A DNA stretch of 64,000 nucleotides, from assembly GCA_963667195.1 (NCBI GenBank), contig OY762962.1:1116001-1180000 (forward strand). Reading direction: 5' to 3'. Below the pieces are notes generated by a model, which was not told the origin of the DNA, did not search any database, and worked only from the letters and a program-made list of their open reading frames with translations. The stretch is from UBA7703 sp963667195 (GTDB lineage Bacteria > Bacillota > Clostridia > Christensenellales > CAG-138). Position numbers and translations under genes: made by a program. How positions within the stretch are numbered: the first letter of the stretch is position 1; the number at the start of each line of letters is the position of its first letter. Shown one piece after another: positions 9,094-17,603 of the stretch.

Positions 9094-9130
9094 AAGCGGG
9101 GTTGCTGCAAAGCAACCCCGCTTTTTTGTT
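9094..9130. terminator. Bidirectional terminator between the GT2 operon and metK
   Basis: A 13-bp perfect stem (9094-9106 with 9111-9123, loop GCAA) with A-rich upstream and T-rich downstream sequence. It lies between two convergent genes. Confidence 0.92.
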
Positions 9131-9137
9131 TGTTTAT

Positions 9138-10319
9138 TTATTTCCCGATCGAGGCCTTCAGCGCGTCCACGCGATCCAGCCGTTCCCAAGGCAGGTCGAG
9201 ATCGTGCCTGCCAAAGTGGCCGTAGGCCGCCGTCTGGCGATAGATGGGCTTGCGAAGGCCGAGGGTTTCGATGATTGCCGCGGGACGGAAATCGAACACC
9301 TTTTGCACGGCCTGTGCAATCTTTTCATCGTCCACGACGCCCGTGCCAAACGTATCCACGCGCACGGAGACCGGGCAAGCCACGCCGATGGCGTATGCAA
9401 GCTGAATTTCACACTGCTTTGCGAGCCCCGCCGCGACGACATGCTTTGCCGCATAGCGCGCGATATACGCGCCACTACGATCTACCTTTGTCGGGTCCTT
9501 GCCGCTGAACGCGCCGCCGCCGTGCCGCGCATAGCCGCCGTAGGTGTCCACGATGATCTTGCGTCCAGTGAGTCCCGAATCTCCCGTTGGTCCACCGATG
9601 ACAAAGCGTCCCGTCGGGTTGACGAGGATGCGGGTGCGCGCATCGACCAGGTTTGCGGGCAGCACGGGCAGAATCACGCGCTCGCGGATGTCCCGCCGAA
9701 GCTGCTCCATATCCACCTCGTCATGCTGCGCGGAGACGACCACGGTATCGATATGCACGGGCGTGTATCCATCGTACTCCACCGAAACCTGGCTCTTGCC
9801 ATCCGGACGGAGATACGGAATTTCGCCGCTCTTGCGCGCGTTTGTGAGTGATCTTGTCAGCGCGTGCGCCAGCGAGATCGGCAGCGGCATATACTCCGGC
9901 GTTTCGTCGCAGGCGTAGCCAAACATCATGCCCTGATCTCCGGCGCCGGTGGAGAACAGCGCTTCCTGTTCGCCGCCCTTTTCCTCCAGCGCATGATCGA
10001 CGCCAAGCGCGATATCGGGCGATTGTTTGTTGAGAGCCGTAATGACGGTCAGCGCGTTGGCATCAAAGCCGTATTCGGGCTTGTTGTAGCCGATTTCGTC
10101 CACAACACCGCGGACGATCTGGGTCACGTCTACGTGCGCCGTGGTGGTCACTTCACCCATCACGAGCACGAGGTTGGTGCTTGCCGCACATTCGCAAGCC
10201 ACGCGCGCGGTTGCATCCTGCGCAAAAATTGCGTCGAGAACCGCATCCGAGATGCAGTCACACACTTTGTCTGGGTGTCCTTCCGTAACGGATTCGGACG
10301 TAAAGAGTCGGGTTGCCAT
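9138..10319 (-). CDS. metK: S-adenosylmethionine synthetase
   Basis: 393 residues, the full family length. It makes SAM from ATP and methionine in the cytoplasm. Seen: TSESVTEGHPDK with catalytic His15, the GAGDQGMMFGYA hexapeptide region, and the P-loop-like GGGAFSGKDPTKVDRSG. The ATG at 10319 is chosen because GGAGGAA sits 10 bases upstream and the product then begins in the conserved MATRLFTSES way. In-frame Met codons further up fall inside the riboswitch terminator. Transcription is controlled by a SAM-I riboswitch in the leader, so the enzyme is repressed by its own product. Confidence 0.98.
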   Translation of the reverse strand: MATRLFTSESVTEGHPDKVCDCISDAVLDAIFAQDATARVACECAASTNLVLVMGEVTTTAHVDVTQIVRGVVDEIGYNKPEYGFDANALTVITALNKQSPDIALGVDHALEEKGGEQEALFSTGAGDQGMMFGYACDETPEYMPLPISLAHALTRSLTNARKSGEIPYLRPDGKSQVSVEYDGYTPVHIDTVVVSAQHDEVDMEQLRRDIRERVILPVLPANLVDARTRILVNPTGRFVIGGPTGDSGLTGRKIIVDTYGGYARHGGGAFSGKDPTKVDRSGAYIARYAAKHVVAAGLAKQCEIQLAYAIGVACPVSVRVDTFGTGVVDDEKIAQAVQKVFDFRPAAIIETLGLRKPIYRQTAAYGHFGRHDLDLPWERLDRVDALKASIGK

Positions 10320-10343
10320 GAAAAAGATTCCTCCAACGATTAT

Positions 10344-10376
10344 GGTACAAAAAAACCTCATCCGCGGATGAGGTTT
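10344..10376 (-). terminator. Riboswitch expression-platform terminator of metK
   Basis: AAACCTCATCC pairs with GGATGAGGTTT around a GC loop (10353-10376). Minus-strand TTTTTTG follows. It sits between the SAM-I aptamer and the metK ribosome site, so it is the switch that SAM closes. Confidence 0.92.
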
Positions 10377-10391
10377 CACAAGTCTGATGGT

Positions 10392-10503
10392 GCAACGCTC
10401 ATCTTTCAGCTTTCGCTGCCGGAATTGGCACCTTATTTGCTCTTCACAAACAGGTTGTCGGGCTTCATAGGGCCGGTCCCTCTGCCACTCTTGATAAGGC
10501 GGT
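10392..10503 (-). ncRNA. SAM-I (S-box) riboswitch
   Basis: The minus strand reads CTTATCAAGAGTGGCAGAGG, then GACCGGCCCTATGAAGCCCG, then ACAACC, AAGGTGCCAATTCC, and closes with GATGAG. These are the invariant S-box blocks in order, and CTTATC pairs with GATGAG to form P1. An intrinsic terminator follows and then metK. This family binds SAM and shuts transcription when SAM is plentiful. Confidence 0.96.
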
Positions 10504-10526
10504 ATTCGGTTTTTTGTTCGGGCTTT

Positions 10527-10555
10527 ATTCTAGCACGGGTCTTTCGCGCCGTCAA
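10527..10555 (-). promoter_or_regulatory. metK promoter
   Basis: Minus-strand TTGACG (10550-10555), exactly 17 bases, then TAGAAT (10527-10532) with extended TGC. Initiation near 10519 puts the start just ahead of the riboswitch. Confidence 0.85.
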
Positions 10556-10607
10556 CCACAAAAACAACGTGTTTCGTCGATGTTGCAAAAGGTTCAAATC
10601 GACGCAA

Positions 10608-13097
10608 TCAGGGTTTCGTGACGCTATTGCCGTTGTTGCCGTTGTTGCCGACAGGATCGTCCACCGACGGCACCTGCGTGCTGTAGCCAAACATCAGTCC
10701 ATCCGGCACGGCGCGCTGGTAGGAGATATCGTCGCTGCTGCCGGTGCGGACGCCGGAGTGCGTGTTGAGCTGTTCGCCCATGAAGATCATCGCGGCGGAA
10801 AGCCCGCCGTCCAGGTTATACGCAACGGTGCAGCCATAGGACGCAAACAGATCCGCAAAGTCCCAGATCGGCAAGCCGACGCTGTAGTTGTTCTGTCTGC
10901 CGTCGACCACGATTGCGATATAGTGTCCCGGCGAAAGATAGCCGATGCCCGTGCGTGGATTCGTTCTGCGGACGCGGTGGAACTTCGCTTTGTCGTTGAT
11001 GACGCCGTTGTCAATCATGGTGGGCCCGAAGGAATATGCGTTTTCGACGCCGTCCTCCAGGAGCGCGCCGGGCGTCATCGCGCCTTTTTTGACGATGCGC
11101 ATGGACATGTCGGGATAGATCGCGAGCGTATCCTCTTTTTCGCCCGACCAGAACATCCGCCCGTCGCGAATCAGAATCCCCTTCTCCTCGCGTTCGTCGT
11201 TGATGAGATTATCGCCCGTGATCCAGAGCACGGCTTTTTCGCGCCGCGCGATCAGCCAGGGATAGATCGCGCCCCTGCCGGTGTGCCCTTCCGCACCGAA
11301 GCCGGGACGGAACTCGCTCATGTCGCGCATGTGGATATCCGCGACGAAGTACGTCAGAGGTTTCCCCTCTTTCGTCTTTGTGCTCACGCGCTCAATCGAG
11401 ATGCCGAGGGTGTCCGTGCGGTATTCCCAATGTCCATTTTCCAATTCGGTCACGATCACCTCTGTGGGATCGCTTGCCGAGCGGTAGTATTGCGCATCCG
11501 GATCGCCTGCCGTTTCCGGCACTGCGGTGATCTCCGGCGTTGCGGTTGCTTCCGGCGCCGGGGTTTCCTCCGGTGCTTCGGACGCGGGCAGCGGTGTTTC
11601 CGCCGCCGTTTCGGCGGCAACCGGTGCCTGCGCCTCCGGCTCCTTCGCCTTCATTCCGGCAAGGATTGCGCATGCGCAAGCGCCCAGCACAAGCGGAAGG
11701 AAACAGACGCCAAACGCGGTAACTTTCCCGCGGCTATCCCGCAGTTTCCGGTAAGCAAACGCGAACAGAGCTGCGCTCAGCGCCGCTCCCAAACAGAGCG
11801 CGAGCAGCGCGGTCTTTGGCAAGATCGGGTTTGCAACCTTACTCTCATCCTTGCTCGCCTGCTGTGCGGGTTGTGCGGGGTTTTGCGGCTCCTGTGCGGT
11901 CTGCGTGTCCTGCGCGGGCGCTTCCGTCGCTTCCGGCGCGGGAGCCGGAGACGGCGTCGCAACCGCGTAGGTCAGAAGAGTCGCCGTATCGATGTGCTCA
12001 AACAGGTCGTTTAGCGCTTCGTCCGCGCCGACCGCGGAGTAGACCAGCGTATAAGCGCTGGTAGGATCGATCGAACGCCCGAAGACACGGCGGGAAACGT
12101 GCTGATCATATGCGCTCTGCGCAACTTCCGCCGCGGTTTTACCCGCATAGTAGTTGAGCTGCGTGTTCAGGTCCAGAACCGTTGCGGTCGTGCCTTGCGC
12201 GGCACCGAAGCAATAGAGCTTCTGCACGCTGGGGCATTCTTCCACCGCGATCTGCACACACTCGGAAACGAGCCTGTGTGCGCCGGAGCCATCCTCCGTC
12301 CCGTGGGTAACGATGACCTTCGGGTTCAGCGCCTGAATTTCTGCTTTGAGGTATTCCACGAACGCACGGCGGTCAAACATGCCCTGCGTCACGTCGTAGG
12401 AGTCATAATTGTCGCTCTGATATCCGCCAAAGATGGGATATTCGGTGTAGCCCGCCGCGGAAAGCCCCGCGAGCGCTTCATAGGCGCGGGCGCGCTTGCT
12501 ATAGTCGGAGACATACAGCACGGCAGTGGAGATGCCCTTTTCCTTTGCGTACATCGGCAGCACCGCGCCAAACTGGCTGAACTCCATGCCCGGCTCTGCG
12601 GTGATCACGAGTAGATCGCACGATGTCGGCGCGGGCGAAAACGCAGCCGGAGCCGCCGATGCGTCCGCATACGCCATAACGTCGCCCAACGCGCCGTTTT
12701 CGTTGAACAGAATAGACACGCTGACGCAGGTTGCATCCAGCTTGATCTGACGGCCAAGCTCACCGTCGGTGATCGTCTCTTCCGCGAGGCTCTGCCCTGC
12801 CGCGTCGAGCTGGGTCACCGTATAGGAAGCGGGCACGTCATACCAGTTAAGCACCAGCACCTGCGCGGGAGATTGCGGTTGAATCACGAGCGTGTCCCGC
12901 TGCTTGAAGTAGACGCGCGAAATGACGTATGTGTCCGTGAGCCGGTACGCATACTGCTTGAGGTTCTCCGGCAGGGTGAGCGTGAGGCTCACGCCATCGG
13001 AGGGCGCTTGCGTTGTTTCGTTGGATTCCGCATATGCGGCGGCGGGCATCATGGTCAACGCCAGCGCGCACACGAGGAAGGCAAAGGCTTTTTTCAT
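10608..13097 (-). CDS. Degenerate PIG-L domain fused to phosphodiester glycosidase
   Basis: 829 residues with a signal peptide (1-23). Residues 160-370 align with the PIG-L/LmbE deacetylase encoded just upstream, including THG-x-GSGAH near 265-274 and the FEHID block. The metal motif that reads AHCDDE in the neighbour reads AEPGME here (167-172), so His and both Asp are gone. A Pro/Ala/Glu-rich linker leads to two membrane helices (about 427-449 and 461-482), a second such linker, then a phosphodiester glycosidase domain (540-800) with YSFGPTMI, LSPGHYIAIVVDGR and YNLDGGLSAAM. Both folded domains should face outward. The first half is probably a binding module, not an enzyme (inference). It shares an operon with the intact PIG-L gene 48 bases upstream. 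Confidence 0.85.
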   Translation of the reverse strand: MKKAFAFLVCALALTMMPAAAYAESNETTQAPSDGVSLTLTLPENLKQYAYRLTDTYVISRVYFKQRDTLVIQPQSPAQVLVLNWYDVPASYTVTQLDAAGQSLAEETITDGELGRQIKLDATCVSVSILFNENGALGDVMAYADASAAPAAFSPAPTSCDLLVITAEPGMEFSQFGAVLPMYAKEKGISTAVLYVSDYSKRARAYEALAGLSAAGYTEYPIFGGYQSDNYDSYDVTQGMFDRRAFVEYLKAEIQALNPKVIVTHGTEDGSGAHRLVSECVQIAVEECPSVQKLYCFGAAQGTTATVLDLNTQLNYYAGKTAAEVAQSAYDQHVSRRVFGRSIDPTSAYTLVYSAVGADEALNDLFEHIDTATLLTYAVATPSPAPAPEATEAPAQDTQTAQEPQNPAQPAQQASKDESKVANPILPKTALLALCLGAALSAALFAFAYRKLRDSRGKVTAFGVCFLPLVLGACACAILAGMKAKEPEAQAPVAAETAAETPLPASEAPEETPAPEATATPEITAVPETAGDPDAQYYRSASDPTEVIVTELENGHWEYRTDTLGISIERVSTKTKEGKPLTYFVADIHMRDMSEFRPGFGAEGHTGRGAIYPWLIARREKAVLWITGDNLINDEREEKGILIRDGRMFWSGEKEDTLAIYPDMSMRIVKKGAMTPGALLEDGVENAYSFGPTMIDNGVINDKAKFHRVRRTNPRTGIGYLSPGHYIAIVVDGRQNNYSVGLPIWDFADLFASYGCTVAYNLDGGLSAAMIFMGEQLNTHSGVRTGSSDDISYQRAVPDGLMFGYSTQVPSVDDPVGNNGNNGNSVTKP

Positions 13098-13145
13098 GCG
13101 GTCATTCTACTCCAGAGATTCATTCTATGATTGGGTTTTTGCGGC

Positions 13146-14564
13146 TCACTTGTTCTTCTTTTTGCGCATCACGACTACGGCAACCGCAGCGGAGAACGCA
13201 GCGACAAACGCGGAGATGCCCGCGATCAGGAAAAGCGAGAGATTGCTGTTTTGCATGGGTTTCTCCGTTTCTGTCGATTCTGCCGGTACGGGTGTGCTGG
13301 TTGGTGCCGCCGTGGCAACGGGTGAAGGCGCGGGCGTCGGCACAACATAGTTGCTCAGGCGCGCGGGATCGATGTGCTCAAAGAAATCATCCTTTGCCGT
13401 ATCCAAACCCACCGCGGAATATTCCAACCCGAAGTCGGTGGAGCTAAAGTCCCCGCCGATAAAGACATTGCTGTGATAGTCCAGCTGGGAAACGTGCATA
13501 TGATACGACTCGTTGGCGACCTCCAGCGCGGTCTTTCCGCCAAACTTGGAGAGTGGCTGGTTCCAATCCATCGTGATCCGGTTTTCGGGGTACAGATGCA
13601 GATACAGCTTCTGCGCCTGCCAGACGCCGAATGTATGCACGGTGTCCGGGTCAAACGAAGCTTCCGCCGCGAGCGGTACGGCGTTGACCATGCAGGTCGC
13701 AGTTGCCATATGCGCGCCGTGACCGTATTCGCCGTTGAGGTCGTGGGTCACGATCACCTCAGGCTGAAAACGCCGGATCTGCTCCGCGAGCAGGCGCGTG
13801 GTGGTCTCTTCGTTCCAGTTGATCAGCGCTAAGCGAAGCGTCTGGGTGTAGACGTCCTTAAGCGGCAGAAACACGGGAGCGTTGCGCACGCCCGCATGCC
13901 AAAGGCCGTTGAGTGCCTCGTCCACACGCAAGCGGTCTTCGTTTGCCATGTAGACGACCTGCACCTGATAGCCGCGCTCACCCGCATAATACGGAATCGT
14001 GCCGCCGAAAAAGAGCAGCTCGTCGTCGCAATGCGCGGAGACGACCAGCAAATCCGCCTTTTTCACCGGCGGCTGCCAATCGTAAACGCCGTCCGGCAAG
14101 GTTCCCTCGGAGTAGAGCGTCACCTCCGCGATCTTGCACCCGTTTTCACACGAGAGCGAGAGAGACCGCGCCTCCGGCAGGATCGCGTAAACGTCGTTGA
14201 AGCTCGGCTCGTCGATGGTTTCGCGGCTCAGCTCCAAACCGTTTTCGTCCGATTGCACCAGTATAGCACAATCCGGCTGCGCGTACCACTTGACGTACGC
14301 CGTGCGGACACCCGCGCTATTCGGCCAAATTAGCGAAAACGCCTGATCCGCGTCGTACTCCGCATAGGTTTCCAACTTTGCATCGCGCGTGCGGCGAACG
14401 GCTCTTGTGTCCTCCTTGTTCGCGGACTCCGACTGCGCCGTGACATCCGTTGCAACAGCTTCGCTTTCCGCGCGCGAAAGCGTCGGCGCGGCCAACAAAA
14501 GCGCAGCCACGCCGACGAAGAGGATCGTCTGTGTCGTTTTACTAAATTGCTTGATTCGCTTCAA
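13146..14564 (-). CDS. Exported, membrane-anchored PIG-L/LmbE family deacetylase
   Basis: 472 residues. PIG-L enzymes are Zn-dependent N-deacetylases, mostly of GlcNAc-containing substrates. Seen: signal sequence (1-32), an N-terminal beta domain (70-165), then VSAHCDDELLFFGG with His178, Asp180, Asp181 and Glu182, and VTHDLNGEYGHGAH (273-285) that supplies the third ligand. A Thr/Pro linker and a C-terminal membrane helix (about 445-467) ending in Lys residues suggest anchoring after export. The start is TTG at 14564, with GGAGGAA about 10-12 bases upstream; there is no earlier or nearby ATG. Only 24 bases separate it from the transporter gene before it. Confidence 0.88.
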   Translation of the reverse strand: MKRIKQFSKTTQTILFVGVAALLLAAPTLSRAESEAVATDVTAQSESANKEDTRAVRRTRDAKLETYAEYDADQAFSLIWPNSAGVRTAYVKWYAQPDCAILVQSDENGLELSRETIDEPSFNDVYAILPEARSLSLSCENGCKIAEVTLYSEGTLPDGVYDWQPPVKKADLLVVSAHCDDELLFFGGTIPYYAGERGYQVQVVYMANEDRLRVDEALNGLWHAGVRNAPVFLPLKDVYTQTLRLALINWNEETTTRLLAEQIRRFQPEVIVTHDLNGEYGHGAHMATATCMVNAVPLAAEASFDPDTVHTFGVWQAQKLYLHLYPENRITMDWNQPLSKFGGKTALEVANESYHMHVSQLDYHSNVFIGGDFSSTDFGLEYSAVGLDTAKDDFFEHIDPARLSNYVVPTPAPSPVATAAPTSTPVPAESTETEKPMQNSNLSLFLIAGISAFVAAFSAAVAVVVMRKKKNK

Positions 14565-14588
14565 AAATCGGGTATTCCTCCGTGTGTG

Positions 14589-16223
14589 TTATTCCTGCGC
14601 GGCCATGCGCGCGTTTGCCTCGCGCATCTCCACCTCGGTCTTGGCGAGCTCTTTTCTGCCGAAGATCAGCAGGAGTCCGCCACTGGCAAAGAGGATGAGC
14701 AGGCTCAGAATACCGATCGACGCGCGGTCGGTCAGCATATAGAACATCGCGTACAGGAGCGGGCCGATGACCGTAGCAAACTTACCGAACACATCGTAGA
14801 AGCCGAAATATTCCGCGCTTCTCGTCTGCGGTACGAGCTTGCCGAAATAGGAGCGGGACAGCGCCTGAATGCCGCCCTGCACGGTACCGACCAGCACCGC
14901 AAGCACCCAGAAGAGCGCGGTTGCGGTCGTCTTTGCGACGTTATAATCCGTCTGCTTCTGCGTGTCCTTGGCGTAGACCGCGAGGTCTTTGCCGACGTTC
15001 ATGATGGCGTTTGCCGCGATATCGCGGGAACCGTCACTAGCAAAGCTGTAGCTCACGCCAGCGGGATCGACGGCTTTTTTCGCGAGCTCGTTGGTCACGG
15101 TCGTGAACGCTGTCGCTCTATCCGCCTCGGAGAGGGATTCGCGCGCGTTCTCCACGTAATCCTTCGTGAGCGATTCCCAAGCCTTCTGATCTTCCTTGTT
15201 GTCGAACACGACGCCCTGCGCGGTGATGCTTTGGCGCGTAACGTTCACCAAGTCCAGCTGATATGGTTCGACGATGCGCCCCATGAAGAAGCCCACGCCG
15301 CAGATCACGAAATACATCGCGATGGCTGCAATGATCATCTTGATCGCGCCGAACTTGCCCGAAAGCTTGCTAAAGAAGATTGCGCATGGTGCCGCGACGA
15401 GCTGCGTCACCAGGAGCGCGAAGATCATGCCCGTGGTGCCGAGGCCCAGCGTCGCACCATAGTTGGTCGCGAGTGAAATCACCGCGCCCACGCCGTCGAT
15501 ATAGAGAAAATACGCAATCAGGTAGATGAAAAGTCCCTTGTTGTTCACGCAGCGCTTCATCGTATCCCAGAGGTTGCGGAACGCATGCTTGGCGAGCTCG
15601 CTCTGCGGGGTCTCGACATAGTGCGTCTGTTTGACGTTTTTGAGAATCGGGATTGAGAACACCAGCCACCAGACGGTGACGATAAGGATTGCGAACTTCA
15701 TCGAGAACGGGCTGTAGTTATTGAGCAGCATCACCGCAATCGAAATCACAAACGGAATCGTGCTGCCGCCGATATAGCCCATCGCATAGCCCCAGCTGGA
15801 GACGCGATCCATACGCTCCTCGGTGGTGACGTCGGTGAGGAACGAATCGTAAAACACGCAGGAGCCGCTAAAGCCGATGTGCGAGATCACGTAGCCGATG
15901 AGCATCCATTTCCAGTCGCTCACAAACGCGAGCACGGCGGTGGAAAGAGCGCCTATGAGGATGAACGCGAAGAGCAGCTTTTTCTTGTTGCCCTTGAAGT
16001 CCGCAAGCGCGCCCAGCGTCGGCGAGATGATCGCGCCGATGAGCGAGGCCAGCGAGACGCCGATGCCCCACCACTTGTTGCCAAGGTCTCCCGCCATGCT
16101 TGCGTAATAGATCGGGAAAATGACCGCCATGATGTTGGTGGCATAGACGGAGTTTGCCCAGTCGTAGAAGATCCAACTCTTCTCCTGCAAGGTAAAGCGC
16201 TTGCTTGGGTCGCGCTGACGCAT
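14589..16223 (-). CDS. MFS transporter of the UMF1/Atg22-like type
   Basis: 544 residues with about 12 membrane helices. The opening KSWIFYDWANSVYATNIM and the GALADFKGNKKK loop are marks of the UMF1 (Atg22-like) branch of the major facilitator superfamily, whose bacterial substrates are unknown. A hydrophilic stretch of about 100 residues (around 340-440) breaks the helix pattern and is longer than is usual. The start at 16223 is preceded by a purine-rich GAGAGGGTGAG; the frame runs 65 codons further up but those residues do not look like protein. Head of a leftward operon with the PIG-L and PIG-L/PDG genes. Confidence 0.85.
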   Translation of the reverse strand: MRQRDPSKRFTLQEKSWIFYDWANSVYATNIMAVIFPIYYASMAGDLGNKWWGIGVSLASLIGAIISPTLGALADFKGNKKKLLFAFILIGALSTAVLAFVSDWKWMLIGYVISHIGFSGSCVFYDSFLTDVTTEERMDRVSSWGYAMGYIGGSTIPFVISIAVMLLNNYSPFSMKFAILIVTVWWLVFSIPILKNVKQTHYVETPQSELAKHAFRNLWDTMKRCVNNKGLFIYLIAYFLYIDGVGAVISLATNYGATLGLGTTGMIFALLVTQLVAAPCAIFFSKLSGKFGAIKMIIAAIAMYFVICGVGFFMGRIVEPYQLDLVNVTRQSITAQGVVFDNKEDQKAWESLTKDYVENARESLSEADRATAFTTVTNELAKKAVDPAGVSYSFASDGSRDIAANAIMNVGKDLAVYAKDTQKQTDYNVAKTTATALFWVLAVLVGTVQGGIQALSRSYFGKLVPQTRSAEYFGFYDVFGKFATVIGPLLYAMFYMLTDRASIGILSLLILFASGGLLLIFGRKELAKTEVEMREANARMAAQE

Positions 16224-16285
16224 GAAAAACTCACCCTCTCCCAAATTCAATTTTATATGGATTGTTAAAAACAAGAACTGATTGC

Positions 16286-16294
16286 AGTATAGCA
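16286..16294 (-). promoter_or_regulatory. Extended -10 promoter of the transporter operon
   Basis: Minus-strand TGCTATACT about 65 bases before the start codon; no clear -35. Confidence 0.55.
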
Positions 16295-16411
16295 CCGAAT
16301 CAGTTAGGGAGACAAGGAGGTTTACGGGTTGAATACTTGCAGTACGGATAAAACCAAAGATTTTACGTTCTCCTAACCGGATGTTAATATCCGGCTGATG
16401 CGGCTGGGATG

Positions 16412-17377
16412 CTACCACTCGAGTGACGTACTATAATTGACACAAATACCGTCTGCACGCACATAATAAGAAAATACAGCTTCGTCCTCTTTGGTATACA
16501 TTTTTCGCGTGACGATTGGCGAACCTTCCGAATCCTTCTTGTATGTCTCCATCACAATATACTCCGTCGCTGATTCAGGCTTGAATGTTTCCGGCAGCGT
16601 TCCGGGTGTAAATTCCGACCTTTTCACGACCTCACTGTTTTGATTCATCTGTATCAGAACGATCTTATCCGGCGTATACAGAAACGCGATGGAAAATGCG
16701 ACGGAGTTCCCTTTGGTTTCGCTCACGCCGTTATTCGTCGTTGTCGTCGTATCGCTGATTGTGTTTGTCATAAAAGTACCTTCGCTGATCACTCCATCTT
16801 GCTCAAACGAATTTCCGCTCTCTACAAAGACGCTTCCATCCTCTGTTTGATACACAGGGTTGATGAATATCTGCTTGTTCGCAAACGACATCGATAGATT
16901 GAGCGTTCCTTTCAACTCAACCCGCTCGCCCGCATCCGTCACAAAAACGCTCGTATAGACATCGGAGATCGCGCTGTCGTAGTTGGAGCCAAGGAAAGCC
17001 GACTGATCGACCGAGTCCGGATGATTGGCGGAGAAGAAGGGAAAGCCTTTCAGGTCGGGAAACTGGTATTGGTAATACGTCGTTTTGCTTTCAGGGCCGT
17101 GGAGATCGGTGATGGCTTTCAGCGTGGCATAATGTCGTCCGTCATACCGTTTGCCGTTTTCGGATACTTGGATCTCTCCACTGGAAGTCCAGACAAGTTG
17201 ATCCGTTAGATACGCTTCATCGTCAAACAGATCGAGATATTCGGTCGTGATGAATACTCCAATGATATGCGCCGTTGCGGAGCCTTCGCCCGTGTCCTTT
17301 TGCGCAAGCTGGCAGCCGCTGAGCGAAAGCGTAAATAACACCGCGAGCAGCGCGGATAAGCTTTTCTTAATCTTCAT
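16412..17377 (-). CDS. Lipoprotein of unknown function, third gene of the DUF2975-XRE operon
   Basis: 321 residues. The signal peptide ends in LSLSGC with Cys22 as the lipidation site. The mature part is mixed alpha/beta with many Thr/Asp residues and no motif I can name. Its ATG overlaps the end of the XRE gene by 11 bases, so the two are translationally linked. Base composition is more AT-rich than that of the transporter beside it. Inference: a surface sensor or target of the small regulator. Confidence 0.78.
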   Translation of the reverse strand: MKIKKSLSALLAVLFTLSLSGCQLAQKDTGEGSATAHIIGVFITTEYLDLFDDEAYLTDQLVWTSSGEIQVSENGKRYDGRHYATLKAITDLHGPESKTTYYQYQFPDLKGFPFFSANHPDSVDQSAFLGSNYDSAISDVYTSVFVTDAGERVELKGTLNLSMSFANKQIFINPVYQTEDGSVFVESGNSFEQDGVISEGTFMTNTISDTTTTTNNGVSETKGNSVAFSIAFLYTPDKIVLIQMNQNSEVVKRSEFTPGTLPETFKPESATEYIVMETYKKDSEGSPIVTRKMYTKEDEAVFSYYVRADGICVNYSTSLEW

Positions 17378-17594
17378 CGTCTTCCTCCAAATTTCCATCA
17401 AATCGAAATAGATCGCCGATATCGCAGCCGAGATAGTAACAAATCCTATTGACCGTCGAGAAGCGCACGCCTTTCGCCTTTCCACTGCGCAGGATGGAAA
17501 GGTTCGCTTCCGTGATACCAACTTTTGTACACAGTTCCTTGGAAGTCATGCCTTTTGCTTTCAGCAGCTCCTCAAGGTGCGTGATGATCGCCAT
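17367..17594 (-). CDS. Small XRE-family HTH regulator (YozG-like)
   Basis: 75 residues, almost all helix-turn-helix: LEELLKAKGMTSKELCTKVG then ITEANLSILRSGKAKGVRFS, the typical recognition helix of the Cro/CI-like group that accompanies DUF2975 membrane proteins. AAGGAG lies 5 bases before the ATG. It starts 9 bases after the DUF2975 gene stops and overlaps the lipoprotein gene that follows. The family is thought to be held or modulated by its membrane partner; its DNA target is unknown, with autoregulation likely. Confidence 0.88.
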   Translation of the reverse strand: MAIITHLEELLKAKGMTSKELCTKVGITEANLSILRSGKAKGVRFSTVNRICYYLGCDIGDLFRFDGNLEEDDED

Positions 17595-17603
17595 GCTGAC
17601 TCC

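Noticed and set aside
9864..12014. A 716-codon plus-strand frame opposite metK, its riboswitch and the PDG fusion gene.
   Set aside because: It crosses a riboswitch and two real genes on the other strand and is rich in Arg and His, as shadow frames are.
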